This document shows positions 56,189-64,000 of a stretch of 64,000 nt of DNA, piece after piece. A program made the translations under genes and the position numbers. Source of the DNA: Turritopsis dohrnii. Lineage: Eukaryota > Cnidaria > Hydrozoa > Anthoathecata > Oceaniidae. The notes below the pieces were generated by a model. The model saw only the letters and a list, made by a program, of their open reading frames with translations. It was not told where the DNA came from and did no database searches. The stretch is taken from contig BQMF02000674.1 of assembly GCA_027922465.2 (NCBI GenBank), positions 1 to 64,000 of the forward strand, written 5' to 3'. How positions within the stretch are numbered: the stretch's first letter is position 1; every line of letters starts with the position of its first letter.

Positions 56189-56352
56189 GAAGAAAATTTG
56201 CCTAAGGAGCCCCGGGTTTACACACTTTAATGAATGAACTGGAAGAAAATTTGCCTAAGGAGCCATGGGTTTACACACTTTAAATGAATGAACCAGAAGA
56301 AAATTTGCCTAAGGTACAACCATGGGTTTACACACTTTATTGAATGAATGGT
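56189..56352. repeat. 53-57-bp tandem repeat, three units
   Basis: Each unit starts GAAGAAAATTTGCCTAAGG and contains GGGTTTACACACTTTA and GAATGAA. The units begin at 56189, 56242 and 56296. Confidence 0.85.
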
Positions 56353-57138
56353 CACCAAATCTGCACAAAACGACCGTGGGGGACCTTCGAATTAGACCCA
56401 GTTCAACATGGATTCGCTAGAAAACATCGTTGCAGCTTTTGATAGCAATAATGAAGTATTAATTAGGAAATTTTGAATTCACTTAATACATCTGTTGAAA
56501 ACTGACTTCAAAGTCTAGGAAAAGCATTTTTTTTCGAGTTATGTCTCTTCTTTTGCTTTTGCGAAATGAAAACATTGTGGCTGCTTTAAAGCAAGTGTTT
56601 TATTATTTTATGTAATATATATAAATGATTAGCATGGATTATTAGCACCATAATTCGTTGACAGTTAATTATTAGCTCAGCTATGTATAATAAGTTTGTT
56701 TGTGTCAACTGAACCGAAGCCTATTCTTTATTGATTAATGATGTATGTAAATATTTTTGGTATCTGTTTCTGCTAACCAAAAATGCATCTGTAAATGTTA
56801 TGGAGTTACGTTTGAATGACTGAGTTTATAATACACAAAGTCATTGTTATTTTTCTGAGTTGTTTTGCGTAGGCAGCTGCATGGTTTTTTTAACACCAGT
56901 ATCTCTACCTGGTAACTTATTTGTACAGTTCAGTATAATTTTTCTTGGTTCGAGATGACTGTCTGGTTTTGAATTAAAGAACTTTAAAAGGATCCTGTGT
57001 CCAAAATGATATGAACCAATATGATAGAGATCAAAAAGCCTCTTGTTAGTATTACTTACTTCCAGTTTCTGAGATATATATTTAATTTTCGAAATCTTAC
57101 ATTCACTTTATGAAATGCATATTTTATGATGTATATAA

Positions 57139-57303
57139 CAGTGGCGGATCTAGAGGTATGTCGAAATTTGTGTAGGAGAGCATTAACATAATTTGTGAAT
57201 TCAATTTATATTACCAATGGGATTATTTGGACGCTTTTCTTTTATGGTTAGATTGCTAACACTCTCCTACACAAATTTCCACATACCTCTAGATCCGCCA
57301 CTG
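57139..57303. mobile_element. hAT-like MITE, 165 bp, long TIRs
   Basis: The inverted repeats of about 43 bases start CAGTGGCGGATCTAGAGGTA and differ at about one position. TATAA is directly outside on both sides (57134-57138 and 57304-57308). It has the same length and a similar sequence (AGAGGT..GTC.AAATTTGTG) to the MITE at 15714. Nested in the 2.5-kb hAT-like element. Confidence 0.85.
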
Positions 57304-58435
57304 TATAATAAGATAGTGTATAGGTTAAACTTCTCATCGCAAGTTATCATTAATACTATATCTTTTTAATTTACTATAGAGAGAAAGGGCGTGAGTGATA
57401 AGAAAATGAAGTTATAATATATTGAGAGTTTATACACATAAACAAAGAATAAAAATCTTATTCTTATACATAATTATACATCTTTTGAAAAAGGTAATTA
57501 CATAATGTTTTAGTTTGACTTCTTGTTTCCTATGCTACATTAAATTCTGGAAAAAATGTTGTAGCTCTTATTTAAGAGGAAGCAGTACATAATTTATCTG
57601 TTGTTGTGTAGTTTTATATATATAGGTTCTTGGACTTGTCTCAGGGATTTCTGGAAACACCATCTTTTACTATATTGTGGTTTGACATTAATTATTTAAC
57701 CATGGATCATTTTTAGAGTAGGGTATACTATTTGATTTGATGAACGCCTAGTGCAAAAATTTGTTTTTATTTTGCTGCCGGATAATGATCAAGGAGCTTG
57801 TCTGTAACTTTGATTTTGGTCATTTTACTCTATTTCTTAACATAATTTCTTTTCTTTTCTTTCTATCTGACCATCTTGACCAGTACATAGATGAAATATC
57901 ATGTATTTATCTGAGTGCTCCAATCTATCATGGTATAGGTGATAGAAAATTTATTTATTTGATTCATTACAAGTATGTTTTCATTTGATGGATTCTTCCT
58001 GTTCATGTACAAGCAATCAAGAAAATGAAGAAGATAACAGATGAATTTATTGGTTATTTACTTAACCTCCAATCTGGCAGAAAATATTATTTTGGCCTAC
58101 ATAAAGTAGTTCAATACATTCCATTCATACTCAATTAGTTTTCTTTTGTTTATTTCCCTTCTTCCATTAGTGCAACAATACAGGCTTGCATTGTAACACT
58201 CCTTACGTTAGGACGAATGAATTCGAGTTTATATTTTTTACATTTCGAAAAGTATGTATTAGATTGGGCGTAAACTGGCGTAAATTTCATCGATTGCGCC
58301 CTTATGTGTGTTTCGCAAAAAAAGATTGCCTAACCCTTAAAAAATCCTAGATCCGCCCCTGCTACCCATGCACACACTTTCCTGATTAAATTAGAAATAT
58401 TATTTTTACCCCTTGCCATGGTGCAACGAAACCTT

Positions 58436-58515
58436 GGATTGTCGTGGTCGTCGTCACCATCGTCGTGGTCGTCGTCATCGTCGTCGTGGTCATCGTCATC
58501 ATCGTCGTGGTCAGT
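58436..58515. repeat. CGT/CAT trinucleotide microsatellite
   Basis: Interrupted GTCGTCGTCAT-type triplets over about 80 bases. Confidence 0.85.
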
Positions 58516-58912
58516 TGTTGTCGGGGCAATAGTTGTGCATGTTTCTACAAATTCAATTTAAGTTACGTGACCTCGGTTCACAAAGAGTAGTGTGAAAGAA
58601 CATAAGGAACAAACTATCCGTGGTTGGACGAACTTTTATATCAAGAGGGGCAGGAAATAGCATCGTATGGACAGTGTCTGTTATGTGAAGGAGTTTTATA
58701 AACTGTTTTTAAAGAAAAGAAAGAAGATATATAATGGAGATAGCGCTGTATCACCATAAGGGTAATTTAACAATTGATTTATTTTTCTGAGTTGTTTCAC
58801 TTTCAAAATTAATATCCCTCACTCTGATAATTTCATGAAAATCATCACAAATTGTCTGTAAAAATTTGCAGTTAAGTAACATTGTGTGTAAAAATACCCT
58901 AAAGTGATGTAG

Positions 58913-59037
58913 TTTATGAAAATATCCTATATGTAAAGTGAATAATTTATGAAAATATCCTATATATGTAAAGTGGATACTTTATGAAAATATCCTATGT
59001 AAAGTGGATAATTTATGAAAATATTCTTAGCTAAAGT
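58913..59037. repeat. tandem repeat of about 33 bp, four units
   Basis: Units of the form TTTATGAAAATATCCTATAT followed by GTAAAGTGGATAA, with small length changes. Confidence 0.85.
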
Positions 59038-59084
59038 GAAACGTGGAAAAGAGTATTATAAACATGCCCAATATTGCAACTAAC

Positions 59085-59270
59085 CTGTATTTCCGGATTG
59101 AACACATCGATTGCATTTCTCTGAGAACACAAGATTACTTGGACAGCATTGACAGTGAGGTGTTCCATCAACGCATTGCAGAAAGCAGTTTGGGTTTGCT
59201 GGCCAACCGTAATTTCCATCCGGCCTGTTCTTTCCATGTTGTTTACAAACACCAGATTCTTTGTTAGGGC
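59085..59270 (-). CDS. CBM14/peritrophin-like exon of HRM-EGF gene
   Basis: A 186-base exon bounded on the minus strand by acceptor GTGTGTATAG and donor ATACAG followed by GTTAGT, phase 1 at both ends. It encodes GPNKESGVC, RPDGNYGW, NPNCFLQCVDG and CCPSNLVFSEKCNRC, the cysteine spacing and aromatic residues of a chitin-binding type-2 (CBM14) domain. Such domains are extracellular and bind chitin or related polysaccharides. The phase fits the EGF exon at 61038-61164, which ends one base into a codon; the intervening 1.8 kb would be intron with a TIR element and a MITE in it. A symmetric phase-1 exon is typical of shuffled extracellular modules. It could instead belong to a separate gene. Confidence 0.7.
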
Positions 59271-59325
59271 CTATACACACAAAGTACTAGAGTCCTTATT
59301 AGGGTCTATACACACAAAAGACGAA
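59266..59325 (-). repeat. duplicated 3' splice-site region
   Basis: TTAGGGCCTATACACACAAA, spanning the acceptor and first codons of the CBM14-like exon, is followed within 60 bases by TTAGGGTCTATACACACAAA. A cryptic acceptor with a decayed exon start therefore lies just upstream. Confidence 0.65.
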
Positions 59326-59979
59326 TAATAATATTTTATCGATGAAGACAGTAGAATTTTCGAATGGGAGAAAGTTCTAGTGCATAAGCTTTAGTTTTTG
59401 GTCTCCTACTTTCACAACATTTATGAAATCGTTATTCTTAGTTTTCTGTTTTCTCAAAATTTACTGAGATATATCTTTTGCTCAGTTTTTCTTAACTCCC
59501 CCTTCGAATAAAAGCACACACGCCTGCCCGTAAAATTCGAAAAAATTTTATAAACGCTCCGGGTGTCTATTCGAAGCAATACAGTACTTAGTTTTTATGA
59601 AAAAAATCTTTATTGATAAGCAAACAAGAACACTTGCGAAGTATGTTCTTGCAATAGAAGAATTGTTAATGGTGGTTGATTTAAATTCAAAGACTACAAC
59701 GGTGGATCATTTATAAATGATTAGGGAAATCAACCGCCATCATCATTTTGTCAAGGCTTCCATCTACATTAGTTTTCTTATCTAGTTTGTTTTTATATTA
59801 AACGTTTGTAAAAGTTGGATGGAATGCAATTTACAGGGGCTATCATCCGAGGGGAGGGTTCCAGGTTTGAGGTGGATTGTCTTGAGCATGATTTGAAAGT
59901 TAATTTCATAACAGTTTTTAACCATGATCAAGGTTCAGACAAAATGATGCTTTAAAAAAATCTTGGAATTTGGTTTCAG

Positions 59980-60635
59980 CATGGACGTATAAAAAGAGAA
60001 GGACTTACAACTTTTATAAATCTATTCAAACAAACCTCGCCTCGGTTTATTGAAATTTTCACAAAAGCAGTTTTGAAACTCTCTCAAGCTGTTAAAAATG
60101 CATGTTTCTACTGGCTTTCATGATCGTAACAACCAACCACATAATGAATTTAAAGATTTTATGATTATTTTGAAGCCAGGTTTTAAACTCTGATTCCTCA
60201 TGACTTCTTACAGTCTCAAACATGAAACTTTCAGAATTGAATGAAAAAGCATTCTTCCTTCTGTATTTTCTCAGGCATCACCTAGGCGTCTTTCAAAGTA
60301 CCGAATCTTTGGATGTAGTATATACACAAAATACTTCCTAACTCCGACAAATTTATCTTAATTCCAATCCGACATTTTTAAAAAAGGTTGAGTAGAAGTT
60401 TTGTGATACTCAAGAATATTGCTGATGCATCTGCAAATCGTATTTTCTCTCAATTCGTTGGTTTTCCACATCGGATTAAACCTAAAGCGTCATATAAACT
60501 CGCCCATGTGAACCAAAATCCAGTGAAATGCGAGGCGAGGATTACATCAAAGAAATGCCGACAGAATAAATTTTAATAATAGAAATGAAAGGCTTTAGTA
60601 TTAGTTGTGAGTCCTTCTCTTTTTATACGTCCATG
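59980..60635. mobile_element. TIR element, 656 bp, with 7-8-bp target duplication
   Basis: The left end CATGGACGTATAAAAAGAG plus AAGGACT is exactly complementary to the right end (26 bp). GTTTCAG (or GGTTTCAG if the last base is shared) is present directly on both sides, at 59972-59979 and 60635-60642. No protein of note is encoded. A diverged relative lies at 21415-21790. An 8-bp duplication would fit hAT or P-like elements, but the ends are not typical of either. It lies in the presumed intron of the HRM-EGF-CBM14 gene. Confidence 0.8.
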
Positions 60636-60784
60636 GTTTCAGATATACCACCTACATCTTTACAGGAAAACTTTGCAATCTCGTGTTGTGGAAGCACGAA
60701 ATATAAATTAAAAACAATAAGAAACATTCTTACAATTTGTGATCTTGATTGGTTCATTTGTTGGTCCCGTGTATTCAGGTAGTG

Positions 60785-60926
60785 TTGCCACTAGGAAAAG
60801 ACAAACAAGCGGTTCATAATTTTTTGAATGATCACTGCGAAGGAGTGCATTTCTATAGATTTATACATAGTATTTCAATTAAAATGCTCTTCATCGCAGT
60901 GACTTTACATGGTTTTGAACACTGGA
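60785..60926. mobile_element. CCCAGTGGGC-type MITE
   Basis: It contains TCACTGCGAAGGAGTGCATT and ATGCTCTTCATCGCAGTGAC, with GCCACTAGG and AACACTGG at the ends. Confidence 0.7.
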
Positions 60927-61037
60927 CGTATGCGGATATGGGCAGATATCATCGTATGTGGCCGAACTTACTGAGGTGTCTAACCAGTGTTACTTTGTAG
61001 AAGTAGTTGGGGAAAACCAACACATTGTTATTCTTAC

Positions 61038-61164
61038 CTTCACAACCCTTTAAATCAGCTTTTAATTTAAAGCCCACTTTTTCGCAACTGCATCTCGATA
61101 TGTTTCTGGAAACAAGGTACGTGCATTTCTCTTCACATCCGCCATTATTAAAATCACAAGGTGT
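61038..61164 (-). CDS. EGF-like domain exon
   Basis: A 127-base exon with acceptor TTTACTTGTAG and donor GAAG followed by GTAAGA. It starts in phase 0 and ends one base into a codon. It encodes TPCDFNNGGCEEKC, then SRCSCEKVGFKL and DLKGCE: six cysteines in EGF order with the NGGC and GF/L...GC features of calcium-type EGF repeats. The phases match the HRM exon before it (ends phase 0) and the CBM14-like exon after it. It is extracellular. Confidence 0.8.
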
Positions 61165-61555
61165 CTACAAGTAAATACAGTGAATTGATACAAATTTCTT
61201 GGTAATTTTAGGCAAGATTACTAAAATATCAATAGATTTTAGTCAACCATCTAAAATTTTATGGTAAATTCACAGGGTTAGATCATTTATTTTTCCAGTT
61301 TGGCTTCATTGGATGCTTAACTTATTTGACGCGACTCTATGGACGCTTTCGACAAACAATAGCCTCAACCCCTTATAGAGTAGATGTACACTCCTTTTCT
61401 TTTTTACCTGCTTCACACAAAAATAAAGATGCCTCATAGGACTATTCAAGGTCAATCACTTTTCAATGACTTACTTCTCGTCCACAAAATTTAACTGAGC
61501 TTTAACTGCACCTCTGAAAAACGTAATGAAGTACATCTCCCCCTACGCAAATAAT

Positions 61556-61660
61556 TCTGGAGAAAAGTCACTGTGGAGGTGTATATAGAACTAGACGTAT
61601 GTAAACTATTTCTATGGACATATGCTCTTCCTCGCAGTGACTTTCCCAACACTTTCCACT
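61556..61660. mobile_element. CCCAGTGGGC-type MITE, diverged
   Basis: It contains AAAAGTCACTGTGGAGG and GCTCTTCCTCGCAGTGACTT; the ends have decayed. It lies in the intron between the EGF and HRM exons. Confidence 0.65.
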
Positions 61661-61725
61661 TAAACGCCAGTATTCTGTCAATTAATTAAAAATGACCGTG
61701 ATGTCATTACGACTAGTATACTTAC

Positions 61726-61871
61726 ATACTGAAAGTTGATATTGAACTTCTTGAGCAACTCTATCCTTTTAATGTCGAAATCCTTAAGCGGTAGACGTTG
61801 ACAAGAGGTGCTGTTAGCTCGTGTCTCCCATTTACCTGAAGGCAAACAGCGCCGCTTCATACTGCCAACAC
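61726..61871 (-). CDS. HRM domain, second exon
   Basis: A 146-base exon with acceptor GTCTTTCAG and donor CAGTAT followed by GTAAGTATAC. It completes the split codon from the exon at 62408. It encodes GGVGSMKRRCLPSGKWETRA, then STSCQR and KDFDIKRIELLKKFNINFQY. The RxCxxxGxW...C pattern is the second half of a hormone-receptor (HRM) domain. It ends in phase 0, compatible with the EGF exon. Confidence 0.8.
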
Positions 61872-62046
61872 CTGAAAGACGTTAATTGACCATGTCAGGA
61901 ATTGACCACGGTGCTTATTCAAAACAGTTCACTTCGTTGTAGGAATTATAGATCCCCACTACTTTTATAAAAGCACAAGGATTTCTGTAGCATTCAATTG
62001 TTGTAAATGACTACGACAAGATTAACTGTTGAAAGTATATCTGGAA

Positions 62047-62169
62047 CCCCAGGCAAAACCATCAAAAAGCCACTGCGATGAAGAGCATTTTTATTGAAAC
62101 AATGTGTATATATATTTCTATAAAAATGCACTCCTTTGCAGTGATTTTTCGACGAATTTTCCCACTGGG
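62047..62169. mobile_element. CCCAGTGGGC-type MITE
   Basis: It begins CCCCAGGCAAAACCATC, with arms CCACTGCGATGAAGAGCAT and ATGCACTCCTTTGCAGTGA, and ends TTTTCCCACTGGG. It lies in the intron that splits the HRM domain. Confidence 0.8.
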
Positions 62170-62407
62170 ACAATACTTCTGTAAATATTCTAAGACATTA
62201 TAAAGACAATTTTTGTGGAAATATGGATATCGTTTAAATTAATAAGTTTCGACAATTCTGCAATTTTCTTTCACTGCAATTTACACGGACGTTTCAGTAA
62301 CCAGGCCAAGTTCTAATAAGAAGATTCTAAAAGATCCTAAAATGCCTTCATGCTTGCATTGAAATCCGATTACAAGGTAATATATGCATCAATACCAACA
62401 ATGTTAC

Positions 62408-62524
62408 CTTCACGAAAGAAATATTCGGTGCATGGTAAAGTAATCTCTTTTCCTGTGTCACTCTCCGGCCAACATTCAAAGAAGCTCCCAAAATTCCGTG
62501 GACACTTATTCGTGACGGTGGAAG
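62408..62524 (-). CDS. HRM domain, first exon
   Basis: A 117-base exon with acceptor TTTTCTTTCAG and donor GAAG followed by GTAACA. In the frame that fits the downstream exon it reads STVTNKCPRNFGSFFECWPE, SDTGKEITLPCTEYFFRE. The C...CWP...G...C order is the first half of an HRM domain, found extracellularly in secretin-family and adhesion GPCRs. The exon begins two bases before a codon boundary, so at least one further upstream exon exists, probably beyond 62525 on the right. The 7TM region is not in the visible exons, so the receptor identity is an inference. Confidence 0.8.
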
Positions 62525-62597
62525 CTGAAAGAAAACAAAAGCTTCGAATGAGATACTGATAACAAGTGTTTTAGACACTATACAATTCAGTTTTAAT

Positions 62598-62655
62598 ATC
62601 GTTTAGTATCGTTTAATATCGTTTAATATCGTTTTAATATCGTTAATATCGTTTT
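62598..62655. repeat. short tandem repeat TATCGTTTAA
   Basis: Five units of 10-12 bases, immediately left of the dispersed repeat at 62650. Confidence 0.8.
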
Positions 62656-62930
62656 TTTAGGCGTTTTTCCAGGCGATGGGGTGACGAAAAATTTGGGCCT
62701 AAATATTTTTGGTGAACGGGTCTGTGACGTCTTTTAAAATCTTTGATCTCAATAACTGTTGGTCGTAGCGAAGCAATCCCATATATTTTGCTCTGCTTTT
62801 TGAGCTCTACCACATGGGTACACTTTCCAGTCGCAATTTCGTGATTTAATTTTTCGTCAGCTTTTGCTACACAGAAAGATGGGTTTGACATACGGTTTTC
62901 GAAGTTAGATAAAAGGAAACATTTTAACAT
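62650..62930 (-). repeat. dispersed repeat, shared with 25800-26225
   Basis: On the minus strand it matches the repeat inside the DIRS relic: GCTACGACCAACAGTTA, GACGTCAC and ATTTAGGCCC occur in the same order. A 95-codon minus-strand frame runs through it but resembles no known domain. Confidence 0.5.
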
Positions 62931-63293
62931 GGGATGCTAGTAGCAGAATAAAAGGTTTTGCAAAGGAGTCATTGTATATGTAATGTAATCAAATGCAGTG
63001 AGTGTGGCCAGGGATCGTGGCTAGTGGCCTACCCTAATTTTCCTCAGAAAACGGATTAATTATTACTAGAATAATTTTTGAAAGAAAAACAATTGACAAT
63101 CCCAGTCTTCTCATAAGCTCAGATGGTGAAGAAGACGAAGACGGAAAAATAGACTAACTAATATTCAATTAACAGATTTGAGATTTCTTCTGTTATGTAC
63201 ATAGTTTTTTAAAGCAAGCATCAAAAGATAGAAGTATAGAAGAATTGTTGTTTTTGCACCTTTCATAATCTTGTTGTATGAGTTTCAAAACAA

Positions 63294-63390
63294 TTTAGTA
63301 ACCCCCCTACTCTTTAATTTAATTTAGTAACCGCCCTACTCTTTAATTTAATTTAGTAACTGCCCTACTCTTTAATTTAATTTAATAAGC
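63294..63390. repeat. 29-bp tandem repeat, 3.4 units
   Basis: TTTAGTAACCGCCCTACTCT plus TTAATTTAA, with units starting at 63294, 63323, 63352 and 63381. Confidence 0.9.
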
Positions 63391-63965
63391 GCCCATGTGG
63401 TTAAAGATGAGTTAACAGTTAAAATCATGATTAAAATTTCAAAGTAGCAAAATTAAGGACAACGAGTGATTTCGATTATTTTTTAAAATAGGGCATGATA
63501 TAAGCATTTGCTGGCTCAGGACACAACAACAGAGCTGATCTCATAAAGAGGGAGATCTATCCAACTTGAGACCCAGTGCTACAAAACCCTTCCTATTAAT
63601 TTGCTTTAGACATGGGACGGTCATCAAGAACAAATTTATATAATCTCGGGCTTTCTTGACAGCTTACTATACTTCCTAGATTCTTTACAAATTTTTATAC
63701 GAAGTTGGTTTGGAACCTATGCAGTATATGACGGTTTGACATTTTTCGATAATTTGATGATATTAATGACGTAGGCGCAGTAATTACAACCATTATGTCT
63801 GCCCAACATGTTATTAAAAGAACACACGTGGGCGAAAAATCTTTGAATGTTGATTGGCTGTTGGAATATTGCAATTAACGGTATTTTCTTCATTTCCTCT
63901 TCTGTATGTGGTCATGTTCCACAAGAAACGACTATTTTTGTCAGAAGAAATTAAAATAATTTTAT

Positions 63966-64000
63966 TTGTCAGCGCGATAGCAGCTGATCTTTCATCAGCA
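63966..64000 (+). mobile_element. 5' end of a family-2 HINE, cut by the window edge
   Basis: TTGTCAGCGCGATAGCAGCT followed by GATCTTTCATCAGC aligns with the 5' end of the element at 11019 (TTGATCAGCGCACTAGCAGC then TGATCTTTCATTAGC). The rest lies outside the window. Confidence 0.6.

Larger units (their letters stand above)
55860..58361. mobile_element. hAT-like non-autonomous element, 2.5 kb, 5-bp target duplication
   Basis: The ends are inverted: CAGGGGCGGATCCAGG with GGTTAGGCAA inside, against the complement CAGGGGCGGATCTAGG with GGGTTAGGCAA inside. CTACC lies directly outside both ends (55855-55859 and 58362-58366). No transposase is seen; the longest frame (57761-57988, 75 codons) is unrecognised. 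A tandem repeat (56189) and a 165-bp MITE (57139) lie inside. The CAG...CTG ends suggest hAT, but the 5-bp duplication is shorter than the usual 8. Confidence 0.75.
58362..59084. other. simple-repeat-rich stretch (intron or intergenic)
   Basis: It contains a CGT/CAT trinucleotide tract (58436-58515) and a 30-36-bp tandem repeat (58913-59037) ending just before the CBM14-like exon. It lies downstream of that exon on the minus strand and may be intron. No exon is recognised. Confidence 0.5.
62525..63965. other. upstream intron or intergenic sequence
   Basis: It holds a TATCGTTTAA short tandem repeat (about 62598-62655), a dispersed repeat (62650-62930) and a 29-bp tandem repeat (63294-63390). 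No upstream exon of the HRM gene was recognised. Confidence 0.4.

Noticed and set aside
58436..58515. Trinucleotide tract as a coding acidic or basic run
   Set aside because: Stops occur in the flanks of all frames and there are no splice sites around it; it reads as a microsatellite.
59043..59267. Plus-strand 74-codon frame over the CBM14-like exon
   Set aside because: It is the antisense shadow of the exon; the minus strand has the cysteine pattern and splice sites.

Overview
The window is AT-rich eukaryotic DNA from an invertebrate animal. Spliced exons, class A GPCR genes that are largely single-exon, a hormone-receptor/EGF/chitin-binding multidomain gene, a P2X7-type zinc-binding domain, a helentron, a DIRS-type tyrosine-recombinase retroelement relic and very many MITEs together suggest a cnidarian-like genome. 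That placement is an inference, not a demonstration. No tRNA, rRNA, CRISPR or prokaryotic feature was seen.

Layout. (1) 1-2.3 kb is non-coding and holds a foldback repeat rich in TTTTCGCG. (2) 2.27-10.8 kb is one nearly complete rolling-circle transposon of the helentron type. It encodes a cysteine-protease-like N-terminus, DUF6570, HUH Rep, PIF1-type helicase and an AP-endonuclease-like nuclease. The protein is broken by two frame changes and carries a lysine in place of the Walker B glutamate. Both ends can be placed, because an 11-bp subterminal inverted repeat at 2276 pairs with one at 10786, next to a 3' hairpin and a TCTTG end. (3) 11-17.4 kb is a cluster of non-autonomous elements with the same end architecture (HINE-like), with MITEs between and inside them. 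(4) 18.2-24.3 kb holds two closely related class A GPCR genes in tandem. (5) 24.8-27.5 kb is a DIRS-like relic with 75-bp inverted terminal repeats, fragments of reverse transcriptase and a tyrosine recombinase. (6) 27.9-30.4 kb carries a P2X7R zinc-binding-domain exon bracketed by two opposite copies of one MITE and by a 19-bp inverted repeat. (7) 30.7-52.2 kb is dominated by a head-to-tail triplication of a unit of about 6.94 kb. The left breakpoint lies inside a minus-strand class A GPCR, so copy 1 belongs to the intact gene and copies 2 and 3 carry only its 5' half. (8) 52.2-64 kb contains PIF/Harbinger-like and hAT-like MITEs, a 2.5-kb hAT-like non-autonomous element, and a minus-strand multi-exon gene. 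Four of its exons have compatible splice phases and encode an HRM domain, an EGF domain and a CBM14-like chitin-binding domain. The last 35 bases begin another HINE.

How the parts relate. The helentron shares its ends and first 100 or so bases with the 0.8-kb element at 14.86 kb, so it is a plausible source of mobilising enzymes for that family, now or formerly. A 115-120-bp MITE with CCCAGTGGGC-type ends occurs about six times per tandem unit and five more times in 53-62 kb, and was not noticed in the first 31 kb. The host genes are the three GPCRs, the HRM/EGF/CBM14 gene and possibly the P2X7-domain exon. The rest is mainly transposon debris, simple repeats and sequence in which nothing was recognised.
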